From: Fictibacillus arsenicus
Lineage (GTDB): Bacteria > Bacillota > Bacilli > Bacillales > Fictibacillaceae
DNA length: 64,000 nt
Reading direction: 5' to 3'
Assembly: GCF_001999465.1 (NCBI RefSeq)
Contig: NZ_MQMF01000001.1
Span: 620,001 to 684,000 of the forward strand
This document shows, piece by piece, positions 25,030 through 33,277 of the stretch (position 1 is the stretch's first letter; each line of letters opens with the position of its first letter). The position numbers and the translations under genes are program-made. The notes below the pieces were generated by a model, which had not been told where the DNA came from, ran no database searches, and worked only from the letters and a program-made list of their open reading frames with translations.

Positions 25030-25275
25030 CATCCGCTTCATTGACAAGTTGATTGGAGCGCAAGGTGCGTGCCTACCACATGAGATGCCTCTCGCAAGGC
25101 ATGCGACGAGGAAGCTTACATCGGCAGCATTTACTTGTAGACGTAGGAGCAAGGATACTTCCATCAGCGGGACAGTTGAGACTCCTAACGGCGCATAGCG
25201 CAGAGGAGGCTCACCGCACGCCCCGCGGAAAGCGAACATCCACGAGCGGAAATCAACTGCTTCTAGCATCAGAGT
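25030..25275 (+). repeat. Dispersed repeat copy D
   Basis: The 368-bp gap 24924-25291 holds the sigma gene's upstream region and this copy. The motifs AGTTGATTGGAGCGCAAGG, GAGGAAGCTTACATCGGCAG, GACTCCTAACGGCGCA, GAGGCTCACCGCACGCCCCG and GCGGAAATCAACT occur in the same order as in copy C. The outermost ends are missing. It has the same long middle segment as copy C. Confidence 0.87.
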
Positions 25276-25291
25276 TTACTAAAATAAACTT

Positions 25292-26173
25292 TCAAAAAGA
25301 TGCAGTAACAGGGAACGCGATTGGATGGCCGTTCATTGGCAGCGTCCCTTTTACCATTAAAGTCCCTTCCTTTTCTTTGGTTTTAAGGTCCTTTGTATGT
25401 ATCAATTGGTCAGGCGTAAAATGGATTTCTATACTTTCGAAAACTTCAGGAATGGCACGGTAAATGTCAGCAAGACCTATAGAACTTTTTGAGACCACAT
25501 CATAGAGTTTTAATACTTGACCCTTAACCTCGTAAACTAGCAGTGTTTCCAAAAATTCACTGTAAAACAATATCTCAGAAAAAAATGGGTTGTAAAGATT
25601 CAAGTACAATGAATGTTCATAGTTTAATGGTGTAATAACATGAGAGTTGGGATGCTGGCTGGCAAAACACGAATGGATGATCTCGGCATCTCTTTTATTT
25701 AAAAAATCCAGTTTCTTAAGGGAGCTGTTTCTTATACTTGGATTTTGAAACGCTTCAGTAACAAATATATGTTCCTCTACTTTCTTAAACCCATACTTTT
25801 CATAAAGAGCTGGGATCTCTGTCTGCAAAAATATAGAAGAGTAATGGTTAGTTAGGTCCTCTAATACCAGATTCATCAATTTCTTCATATACCCTTTACC
25901 TCTTTCAGAAGGCAAGGTCATAACGGATTGTATCCCAGCTGCCGCAACGGGCTCACCGTCTATTATCCAACTCATTGGAATGACTGAAACATTAGCTATT
26001 GCACGGTTTTCTTTAAAAAGGGTATAGGGACAATAATGAGGATTCCAAAAACCCCTGTCATAGTAGTCTTGCAGCATATGAGATGGAATGCCGAAGACCT
26101 GTTCAAAAAGAGGATAAAGAGATTCACGGTGAACCTTATTTAAAGTTTGACTTTTTTGTAATGTAACTTCCAT
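25292..26173 (-). CDS. GNAT acetyltransferase (Eis-like two-domain)
   Basis: This 293-residue protein has a GNAT N-terminal domain. The acetyl-CoA loop is LPSERGKGYMKKLM (about 89-102), preceded by GIQSVMT. Later ALYEKYGFKKV (about 125-135) marks the GNAT C-terminal strand. The remaining about 150 residues form a second domain as in Eis-type acetyltransferases, with a sterol-carrier-like end. The substrate is unknown. The stop lies 20 bp after the dispersed repeat. Confidence 0.85.
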   Translation of the reverse strand: MEVTLQKSQTLNKVHRESLYPLFEQVFGIPSHMLQDYYDRGFWNPHYCPYTLFKENRAIANVSVIPMSWIIDGEPVAAAGIQSVMTLPSERGKGYMKKLMNLVLEDLTNHYSSIFLQTEIPALYEKYGFKKVEEHIFVTEAFQNPSIRNSSLKKLDFLNKRDAEIIHSCFASQHPNSHVITPLNYEHSLYLNLYNPFFSEILFYSEFLETLLVYEVKGQVLKLYDVVSKSSIGLADIYRAIPEVFESIEIHFTPDQLIHTKDLKTKEKEGTLMVKGTLPMNGHPIAFPVTASF

Positions 26174-26394
26174 AGTTATACCTACTTTTTATATTAATCT
26201 ATCAATCTAAATATACCATTTTAATCCCATTAAAATACAAATCATTACACAGTTAAGTCGAATTATGTTTCATTGTGTAACATTTTGAAATATAAATGTA
26301 ATATTATTTCGCGATAATTGACCCCCGAAGAATGTTATAATCACTTTTGTAAAGAAATTGGCAACATTTGCACTTACAAGGAGGAGTACCCATT

Positions 26395-27702
26395 TTGAAA
26401 CGCAAGCTTGTGATGGCTACACTGTCTCTCAGTCTAGCTTTTAGTACATATACGGTATCGGCAGAAACCCTGTCTTCTATAAAGGAAAAGAAAGAACAAA
26501 ACCGCTCTGAACAGAATCAAACAAAGAGCGAATTAAAAGAAAATCAAAACCAGCAAGATTATATGGTTAAACAAATAGAAGATTTAGAGTCTTCCATTGA
26601 TAAAACTCTAAGTCAGATCGGTAACAAAAAAGAATCTATTAAAGAAACGAAAGCTTCCATTGAAAAGCTGAAGGAAGAAATTCAAGTTCTCGAAAAAAGA
26701 ATCAAGGAGCGTGACGAGCTTTTAAAAGAACGCGTAAGTTCTATGTATGAAAGCGGCGGAGCAGTAAATTACCTTGATGTTTTATTAGGGGCAAAAGATT
26801 TCGGTGATTTCCTGGATCGAGTATTTGCTCTTAACGTAATCGCCGAGCAAGATAAAGCAATCTTAGAAGAGCACAAACAAGATAAAGCGGCTGTTGAAGA
26901 GAAAAAAGGGAAAGTTGAAAGTGAACTTACATCCCTTAATAAAGATTTAAAAGAGCTTGAAGGACTTAATCAGAAACTGACTGCTCAGAAAAAACAAAAA
27001 AATGCTCTTCTTGCACAGTTGGAAAAAGAAGAAGAACATTTACATGACCACATCATGAAACTAGATGAAAAGAACGACTTGCTCTCTGCTCAAGAAGCTG
27101 CGATTAAGGCAGAAATTGCACGTGCGAAGAAAGAAGAAGAAGAGCGCAAAAAGAGAGAAGCAGCTGCAAGAGCGGCGGCAGAAGCAGCGGCAGCTAAAGC
27201 AAAAGCTGAAGCAGCAGCAAGAGCGAAGAGCTCTTCAAACTCTGGTTCTTCAAGACCAGTGTCACCACCGCCTGCACCAACACCTGCTCCTGCTCCTGTA
27301 TACCGTGACTTCATTTTCCCATCACAAGGGATAATCACGTCTAACTTTGGATACAGAAGCTCTGGCATGCACTATGGAATGGATATCGCTAAAGGCGGAA
27401 GCACTGTACCGATTGTAGCAGCAGCTTCAGGAACAGTATCAAAGGCTTATTATTCAAGTAGTTACGGAAATGTTGTTTATATTACTCACTATATTAACGG
27501 TCAATTATATACAACGATTTACGCGCATATGAGATCAACTCCTGCTGTAAGATCAGGACAATCTGTTTCTCAAGGTACGTTCTTAGGCTATCAAGGAAAC
27601 ACTGGCGCTTCACGCGGTCAGCATCTTCACTTTGAGCTTCATAAAGGGCCATGGAATGATTCAAAATCAAACGCGGTTGACCCAAGACCGTATATTCAAT
27701 AA
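26395..27702 (+). CDS. Coiled-coil M23 peptidoglycan hydrolase (EnvC/PcsB-type)
   Basis: This secreted cell-wall endopeptidase has 435 residues. An N-terminal signal peptide ends near TVSAET (about 25). Two long coiled coils (about 28-115 and 155-270) follow, then a Lys/Ala-rich and Pro-rich linker (PPPAPTPAPAP). The C-terminal M23 domain (about 305-435) has the zinc motifs HYGMDIAKG (His and Asp) and HLHFELH. The layout matches the EnvC/PcsB group of division-associated hydrolases. The TTG start at 26395 lies ten bases after AAGGAGG; the upstream in-frame start is poorly placed. Confidence 0.92.
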   Translation: MKRKLVMATLSLSLAFSTYTVSAETLSSIKEKKEQNRSEQNQTKSELKENQNQQDYMVKQIEDLESSIDKTLSQIGNKKESIKETKASIEKLKEEIQVLEKRIKERDELLKERVSSMYESGGAVNYLDVLLGAKDFGDFLDRVFALNVIAEQDKAILEEHKQDKAAVEEKKGKVESELTSLNKDLKELEGLNQKLTAQKKQKNALLAQLEKEEEHLHDHIMKLDEKNDLLSAQEAAIKAEIARAKKEEEERKKREAAARAAAEAAAAKAKAEAAARAKSSSNSGSSRPVSPPPAPTPAPAPVYRDFIFPSQGIITSNFGYRSSGMHYGMDIAKGGSTVPIVAAASGTVSKAYYSSSYGNVVYITHYINGQLYTTIYAHMRSTPAVRSGQSVSQGTFLGYQGNTGASRGQHLHFELHKGPWNDSKSNAVDPRPYIQ

Positions 27703-27711
27703 TAAAACAAT

Positions 27712-27746
27712 AAAGACGCAGAGATATTTGACTCTCTGCGTCTTTT
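27712..27746. terminator. Bidirectional terminator
   Basis: A 13-bp stem AAAGACGCAGAGA / TCTCTGCGTCTTT with an 8-base loop lies between the M23 gene and tgl, which converge. Confidence 0.9.
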
Positions 27747-28523
27747 TCAAATGACCCCCCCGAGAAGGCGGCGGACCGGATGCCGGGTGTACTCTGACAT
27801 CAAGCGGTAGTTCGGCCGGATAATTTCAGCTGTGAGGAATGCCGGTATTGTTGCACCAGGAATTCTTTTTTTGTTAAGTACATCAATAATCTCAGCGATC
27901 GTACCCGTTCCAATTCCATGTCCGAACACTTGGCCGTTCCCAAGGTCAATCACATTTTCACCTTGCCATTGCGGCGTATTTGGATGATGTTCAGGGTTCT
28001 TAACGTACCTTACATCACCTGGCAATGAATCTCCGGATGGCACGGCAATTATCTGCAGATCCGCATCATGTTCTGTACTAAATAGAAGCAATCCATTAAA
28101 CAATTGATTAAACATTTTCGTTCCAATTGTCTCAAGCACTGCCTTATAGAACATAATCATGATAGCAGTTGTACATTCAAAGCCATACCTTTTTCCATTA
28201 ATGAAAATATCCGTTATGGCATCAGACGGATTGACATCAGGCCGGAGTAAAAATCCGCCATATGCTGTACGCCTCCAATATCGAGGGTTACAGCGTGCAT
28301 TTACAAAAGTGGAAAATCCAGCACCGCTGTCACGCATGGCGTAAGCGGCAGCAACAATATTCGAACGCATAATCACTTCAAACAGGAATTGGTGAGGACT
28401 TCTGTAATAAAACGATTCCCCAGAATTTTTAAGCTTTTGGCCGATCTGTTTCTGGGTAGCTGTAAGCTTGTTGAAACCAGAGATTTGAGCAGTATCTACT
28501 GAATAGCCATTAACAAATATCAA
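27747..28523 (-). CDS. tgl: Spore protein-glutamine gamma-glutamyltransferase Tgl
   Basis: This spore-coat transglutaminase cross-links coat proteins through epsilon-(gamma-glutamyl)lysine bonds, plausibly including the lysine-rich CotB-like protein encoded in this window. The catalytic Cys lies in GFECTTAI (about 114-121), the conserved KNPE in VKNPEHHP, and the catalytic His in FGHGIGT. The MRSNIVAAA motif also matches B. subtilis Tgl. I choose TTG 28523 as start, a few bases after GGGGGGAG, giving 258 residues with an N-terminus aligning to B. subtilis Tgl; the GTG at 28544 lies upstream of that SD. Confidence 0.92.
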   Translation of the reverse strand: MIFVNGYSVDTAQISGFNKLTATQKQIGQKLKNSGESFYYRSPHQFLFEVIMRSNIVAAAYAMRDSGAGFSTFVNARCNPRYWRRTAYGGFLLRPDVNPSDAITDIFINGKRYGFECTTAIMIMFYKAVLETIGTKMFNQLFNGLLLFSTEHDADLQIIAVPSGDSLPGDVRYVKNPEHHPNTPQWQGENVIDLGNGQVFGHGIGTGTIAEIIDVLNKKRIPGATIPAFLTAEIIRPNYRLMSEYTRHPVRRLLGGVI

Positions 28524-28593
28524 TTCTCTCCCCCCTGTCTGCACAGGATATTACATACTATGGCAAAGGAAGAAAGTTGGTGTTTTTTAAGTG

Positions 28594-28710
28594 CCACTAT
28601 TTTGTCTGTTACACGTTTTCCGATAAAAGTGGAGTTTACGCCTATAGATTGTTTGTTTCTGCCGGTAGTCGACAAACTTTCGCCGATAGAATCCTCATTC
28701 CCGCCTGTTC
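28594..28710. repeat. 21-bp phased degenerate array (CCGATA-like core)
   Basis: CC(G/T)(A/G)TA-like motifs begin at 28620, 28641, 28662 and 28683, with a related CC at 28704; all are 21 bp apart. A less well phased unit lies at 28594. The units are degenerate between the motifs. The array lies in the gap between tgl and the OppC-like gene. Confidence 0.55.
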
Positions 28711-28722
28711 ATGTTCGTTCTT

Positions 28723-29775
28723 TCAATAAAAGTTTTTATCAATATAATCACCTCTTTTAGAGAGGAATTCAAATTTCATATTTATTCGGGCTCGCTCGGC
28801 AAAATCATCTTGTTTAATCTTACTTCTCTTCATTCCCATAACATTTCTTGTATCAAGATGATGCTGAAAACCTTCTGCCATCAGTTGGAAGGCATAAATA
28901 CATATCCCAAACATGAATATAGGTCCAAGTGCAATAGCTGGATTCGCATGCAGCAGATTATAATAATCACCAATCAAGCCAGACCATTCGTTTGTTGTTG
29001 ATAATGGAGGGTCAGCCTCATAAGGGTTGTAATCAACATCAGTCCCTCCAAAGAACAGTTTAAAGTAACCAAGATGAATAAAAATAACGAGCACCTGAAC
29101 ACATTGCTGGCAGAATACGATTACCAGTTTGGGCAGTACATGCGGCATAATATGTTTGGAAAATACTCTCCATTTACTTGCTCCGAGCACTTTAGCCCCT
29201 TCGATAAAATCTTCCTTTAAAGAAGAAACAATCAAATTTGCAATTAAAGATCCGAGCAGCGGGACAACCAGCAATGTCAACACAAGGATCTCGATTCCGA
29301 TCCTTGCTTTATAAGAATAAAGAAAATACTCTTCCCAGCCAGGCATCCTTAATTGCTCCCAGAGAACAGGAGTTAGTATGAAAACGGCTACGATTGTTAA
29401 CGGTACAAAATAAAATGAGCTCAGCAGCTGTTCTAAATTTTTTCTTAGACGATCCGGTGTATACATTGCCAGCGGTATAGCGAATAAGAAGGCCGTACAT
29501 ACGCGCAGCAGCCCGATTGCAATTACACTGATCAGCGTAAACTTTGCTCCCTGCAGCACTTTCATCGTTGTATCATACCCTAGAGCATCCGTGCCCATCG
29601 GAAACATAAGTGAGGGATTGAATGGTGCCGCACCAATCATATTCATATCATCGTCATAAAGAATCTGCACTTGCCGGATTGTGCTGTCGAAGAAGAAAGC
29701 GAAAATCAGACTTGCCACTATTAAGCCTGCGATCATAAAAAACCCAACCCAAAATTTATAACTTTTAATTATAAT
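28723..29775 (-). CDS. OppC/DppC-like ABC permease, orphan
   Basis: This is a binding-protein-dependent transport permease of the oligopeptide type. It has the FPMGTDALGYD motif (DppC-type G-T-D), six hydrophobic segments and the EAA loop EGAKVLGASKWRVFSKHIMP. The first ATG at 29736 has a poor SD and would start inside the first membrane helix. An in-frame ATT at 29775 lies six bases after AAGGAG and adds 13 residues (I/M-I-I-K-S-Y-K-F-W...). I therefore propose a rare ATT start, giving 350 residues. No ATPase or binding-protein gene is nearby. Confidence 0.75.
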   Translation of the reverse strand: MIIKSYKFWVGFFMIAGLIVASLIFAFFFDSTIRQVQILYDDDMNMIGAAPFNPSLMFPMGTDALGYDTTMKVLQGAKFTLISVIAIGLLRVCTAFLFAIPLAMYTPDRLRKNLEQLLSSFYFVPLTIVAVFILTPVLWEQLRMPGWEEYFLYSYKARIGIEILVLTLLVVPLLGSLIANLIVSSLKEDFIEGAKVLGASKWRVFSKHIMPHVLPKLVIVFCQQCVQVLVIFIHLGYFKLFFGGTDVDYNPYEADPPLSTTNEWSGLIGDYYNLLHANPAIALGPIFMFGICIYAFQLMAEGFQHHLDTRNVMGMKRSKIKQDDFAERARINMKFEFLSKRGDYIDKNFY

Positions 29776-30626
29776 GCCTCACTCCTTTTCGAATATCTTA
29801 TAATGGTCCACTCGAAAAATGCGAAGATAAGAAAAAAGGGAATGACTAAAAAAATCAAGCAGGCTGCAAGCATTTCCGGTCTAAAATCATGATACATATA
29901 GTGCGTGATGCCGTGAATATTAAAGATGATTTCTACGAGCAGAAGATTTGAAATCATAAACCAAAGCACTGATTTAGAAAAATGGAATATTCCCTCGCTC
30001 GTGTTTCTCGTTACGTGGAAAATAAGGACATACAGCCTCTTCATGCCTTTAGCTAAACTGGTTTCAACATACTGCTTTCCCATTTCCTCTTCTGTCATCA
30101 GAATCATCATTTTGTAAAAGTATACGAAAGGCAATAACATGAGACAGGTTATAGGAACGATATAAATTCTGTCTTCTGCACCTAATGAAGCTACATTTGA
30201 TCCCAATACACCTGTCTTCTTATAGATCAGAACAATGCCCATTTGTACAAGTGCAAATACTAGCAGATCGGGTAGAGACTCCAAAAAAGTAAGGATATTT
30301 TTTATTATTTTTCTTAAGAAGTTTGGCAGCATCAAAGTGCCCCATGTTAGAACCTGAGCGAAGCAAAAAGCAATGAATAATGCACCAAAAAGAATAGTAA
30401 GTGAATAGAAGTAAGGTTCCCATATATCTTCTAGGAATGGACGTTTTATGCCTTGATTAAGATAGGTCATTTCATGCAAGCTAAGCATTTCTATGAATAC
30501 AGCCTTAACTTTTTCAAAATAAGCTGATGCGTTTTTATTCATGATAAGTTCGGGTAAACCGCTTATCAAAATGATGGATAAAAAAGTTAACAAAAGCTGT
30601 AATAGCAATTTTTTTGCTATTTTCAT
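29769..30626 (-). CDS. OppB/DppB-like ABC permease, orphan
   Basis: This 285-residue permease precedes the OppC-like gene and overlaps or abuts it. An N-terminal helix, an extracytoplasmic segment and five further membrane helices are visible, with an EAA-like loop around VETSLAKGMKRLYVLIFHVTRN. The sequence is diverged from classic OppB. With the next gene it makes a permease heterodimer, but the window shows no nucleotide-binding or solute-binding partners, so it must borrow them or do something else. ATG follows GGAGGAGTGTA. Confidence 0.85.
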   Translation of the reverse strand: MKIAKKLLLQLLLTFLSIILISGLPELIMNKNASAYFEKVKAVFIEMLSLHEMTYLNQGIKRPFLEDIWEPYFYSLTILFGALFIAFCFAQVLTWGTLMLPNFLRKIIKNILTFLESLPDLLVFALVQMGIVLIYKKTGVLGSNVASLGAEDRIYIVPITCLMLLPFVYFYKMMILMTEEEMGKQYVETSLAKGMKRLYVLIFHVTRNTSEGIFHFSKSVLWFMISNLLLVEIIFNIHGITHYMYHDFRPEMLAACLIFLVIPFFLIFAFFEWTIIRYSKRSEAL

Positions 30627-30760
30627 TACACTCCTCCTCCCTGTTACTTTTATAGACGATTAGCCTGCTGAAAATCATTCATCACTTTTTCCAATAGAAG
30701 GATAAAAACGAAAAAACAACCCATATTAAGGAAGAGAAACTATGGAATCGAGGATTCGAT

Positions 30761-31585
30761 ATGTGGAAGAAAACTGTTATAGGAATTTTACTTACCAGCA
30801 GTCTATTTATGTACCCTGAACCCTACTTTGCTAAAGAACCGTTAACTTATTTTCCGATCGTAAAAAAGGGTGAGGTCCTGCAATGGAACAAAGTAAGCGA
30901 ACTAATTCCAAAAGGTTCAACTTTTAAAGTAATTGATCTGGAAACTGGTTTTTATTTTCGAGTACAGCGAAGAGCCGGAAATCAGCATGCAGATGTTCAG
31001 CCTTTAACACATGATGATACTGCCGTTTTAAAGCATCTATATAACGGAAAATGGAGTTGGAACCGCAGGGCTGTATTGATTCCCGTGAAAGGGAGAATGA
31101 TTGCGGGAAGCATGCACGGTATGCCTCATGGAGCTGGTGCGCTAGAGAACGGCTTTCCTGGACACTTTTGCATTCATTTTTCAGGAAGTTCAACACATCG
31201 CTCGAGAAATATTGACCCCTCTCATCAACTGATGATTTTAAAAGCTGGTGACCAGCTGAATCAATATGCTTCAGGCGCAAGTGCAAAGCAAGCAGTATCA
31301 ATGTTCCTTGTCGGCATGAAACAGCAGGATATTAAAATCGCCAAGCCAATATTGAGTTCAGCTTTGTTAAACAACGCTCAGATTAAGGACCTATTTAAAG
31401 GTATAACAAGTATGCAATACGAAATTAAGAAAAAGAGTACAAGATACCCGCCTATCGTTCGTACTGAGATCGCTGCAAATGTTAAACATTATGATGAGGA
31501 TGGTAAGCATAATAAGGTTTATAAATTCTCTTTAGAGCGCAAATCCATGACAGATGGATGGAAAATTATAAAGATTAAGTACTAA
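30761..31585 (+). CDS. Secreted protein of unknown function with GHFCIHF motif
   Basis: I do not recognise a characterised family. The 274-residue product has a signal peptide (about 1-24). A conserved-looking segment around residues 115-150 contains HGMPHGAGALENGFPGHFCI followed by HFSGSSTHRSR. The Cys/His-rich GHFCIHF..S.TH pattern recurs, from memory, in secreted Firmicutes wall-associated proteins and could be catalytic or metal-binding. The C-terminal about 80 residues look like a separate beta-rich domain. It is transcribed alone and ended by a hairpin. Confidence 0.8.
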   Translation: MWKKTVIGILLTSSLFMYPEPYFAKEPLTYFPIVKKGEVLQWNKVSELIPKGSTFKVIDLETGFYFRVQRRAGNQHADVQPLTHDDTAVLKHLYNGKWSWNRRAVLIPVKGRMIAGSMHGMPHGAGALENGFPGHFCIHFSGSSTHRSRNIDPSHQLMILKAGDQLNQYASGASAKQAVSMFLVGMKQQDIKIAKPILSSALLNNAQIKDLFKGITSMQYEIKKKSTRYPPIVRTEIAANVKHYDEDGKHNKVYKFSLERKSMTDGWKIIKIKY

Positions 31586-31586
31586 C

Positions 31587-31635
31587 GGGACTGTCCCAAA
31601 AGGAAGGTAAACTTACTTTTGGCAGTCCCTTTTTC
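31587..31635 (+). terminator. Intrinsic terminator
   Basis: GGGACTG(TC)CCAAAAG pairs with CTTTTGG-CAGTCCC and is followed by TTTTTC, directly after the stop at 31585. Confidence 0.85.
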
Positions 31636-31767
31636 ATGAATACGAATAATTTATAAATTTTATCGTTAATTGTTCGGTTTTTAGTTGAAATCCAATCGAA
31701 TAATTGTTATATTTACCAAGGGATAAAACAATTTAAAGAATTCATCTATTTTTCCAAGGGGGATATT

Positions 31768-33225
31768 ATGAATACCCATTATGATGTGATCGTTGTTGGA
31801 GCAGGTCCAGCAGGGATATTTACGAGTTATGAACTAACAAGACAACTGCCAGAAGCCAAAATTTTATTGATTGATAAAGGTCACGATATTTATGCAAGAT
31901 CATGTCCTATCTTAGAAAAGAAAATTAAAAAATGTCCGCCTGCAGCTGGAAGAAAAGAATTCGCTGGCTGTCTGCCTGCTTGCTCTATTACAAATGGTTT
32001 CGGCGGTGCCGGTGCTTATTCAGATGGGAAGTTTAACATTACTTCCGAGTTCGGCGGCTGGATGACAGATTATCTTTCAGAAGATAAAGTAGTGGAACTG
32101 ATTAAATATGTTGATGAAATTAATCTAGATCACGGTGCAACGGATTCCATTACTGATCCTCTTACATCAGAAGTAAAAGATATTGAAAAACGCGGCTATG
32201 CTGCAGGCTTAAAGCTATTGCGTGCACAAGTCCGTCATTTAGGAACTGAACAAAACTTAGAGATTCTTAAAAGTATATATGAGTATTTAAAAACAAAAAT
32301 TGATATGAGATACAAAGCAGAAGTTGAAGATATCCTTACCGAGCGAACAGAGTCGGGATATACCTCAAAAGGCATTCTTTTAAAGGATGGGACTTCGCTG
32401 ACTGCTGAAAAAACAGTAATTGTACCAGGACGTGACGGATCTTCATGGCTGACAAAGATTTTAAAGAAGCGCCGCATTAAAATGACTGCTAACCAAGTGG
32501 ATATTGGTGTACGTGTAGAAACATCAAACCTTGTGATGGAAGAGATCAATGAGCATTTATACGAAGGAAAGTTTGTTTTCAATACTTCTGTGGGAACAAA
32601 AGTCCGAACATTTTGCTCCAACCCTTCTGGACATGTTGTTGTTGAAAACCATTCAGGGGTCATGCTTGCAAACGGCCATGCATATAAAGACCCTAAGCTT
32701 GGAAGCGAGAATACAAACTTTGCTTTGCTTGTATCGCATCAGTTTGCTGAACCTTTTGACCAGCCAACAGAATATGCGCATGAGGTATCAAAATTAGCCA
32801 ATAAGCTTTCAATGGGCGGTCTCGTTGTACAAAAGTATGGGGACATTCTAAAAGGCCGCCGTTCAACTGAAAAACGGATCAAAGAAGGTTTTCTGCGTCC
32901 TACTTTAAAAGAAGCAGTGCCTGGAGACCTCGGTCTTGTACTTCCTTACAACACAATGAAAAGCCTGATTGAGATGACCGAAGCTCTAGACAAAGTAACC
33001 CCCGGAATTGCATCGGAACATACGCTTTTTTATGGTGTAGAAGCTAAATTCTATTCAGCACGTCCAAAGCTTGATGATAAGTTTGAATCTGAAATCGGTG
33101 GATTATATGTTGGCGGAGACGGAGCAGGAATCACACGCGGTCTTGCCCAAGCAAGTGCTTGCGGTGTATGGATTGCTCAAAATGTTGCTGCCAAGTTAAA
33201 AGAAAAAGTGCCGGCTATGGTGTAA
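31768..33225 (+). CDS. FAD-dependent oxidoreductase (COG2509-like)
   Basis: This 485-residue flavoprotein has an N-terminal dinucleotide-binding motif VVGAGPAGIFTSYEL (about 9-23) and a C-terminal FAD motif YVGGDGAGITRGLAQASACG (about 447-466). It belongs to the uncharacterised FAD-dependent dehydrogenase group with NGFGGAGAYSDGKFN near residue 75. A cysteine-rich stretch (CPILEKKIKKCPP, then CLPAC) follows the first FAD motif. The physiological substrate is unknown. ATG follows AAGGGGGATATT; it is monocistronic. Confidence 0.88.
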   Translation: MNTHYDVIVVGAGPAGIFTSYELTRQLPEAKILLIDKGHDIYARSCPILEKKIKKCPPAAGRKEFAGCLPACSITNGFGGAGAYSDGKFNITSEFGGWMTDYLSEDKVVELIKYVDEINLDHGATDSITDPLTSEVKDIEKRGYAAGLKLLRAQVRHLGTEQNLEILKSIYEYLKTKIDMRYKAEVEDILTERTESGYTSKGILLKDGTSLTAEKTVIVPGRDGSSWLTKILKKRRIKMTANQVDIGVRVETSNLVMEEINEHLYEGKFVFNTSVGTKVRTFCSNPSGHVVVENHSGVMLANGHAYKDPKLGSENTNFALLVSHQFAEPFDQPTEYAHEVSKLANKLSMGGLVVQKYGDILKGRRSTEKRIKEGFLRPTLKEAVPGDLGLVLPYNTMKSLIEMTEALDKVTPGIASEHTLFYGVEAKFYSARPKLDDKFESEIGGLYVGGDGAGITRGLAQASACGVWIAQNVAAKLKEKVPAMV

Positions 33226-33226
33226 A

Positions 33227-33275
33227 CAAAAAACACGATGCAAGAAGGATAACTCCCTCTGCATCGTGTTTGTTT
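33227..33275. terminator. Bidirectional terminator
   Basis: AACACGATGCA / TGCATCGTGTT stem with a long loop and T-rich flanks on both strands lies between the FAD oxidoreductase and brnQ, which converge. Confidence 0.85.
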
Positions 33276-33277
33276 AT

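Noticed and set aside
24979-25463. ORFs across 24979-25463 on both strands
   Set aside because: They read through dispersed repeat copy D and the end of the GNAT gene; the same peptides arise from other repeat copies.
26240-26330. WalR-type TGTAA direct repeat before the M23 hydrolase
   Set aside because: TGTAAC and TGTAAT occur but are 15 bp apart rather than the usual 5, so I do not call a WalR box.
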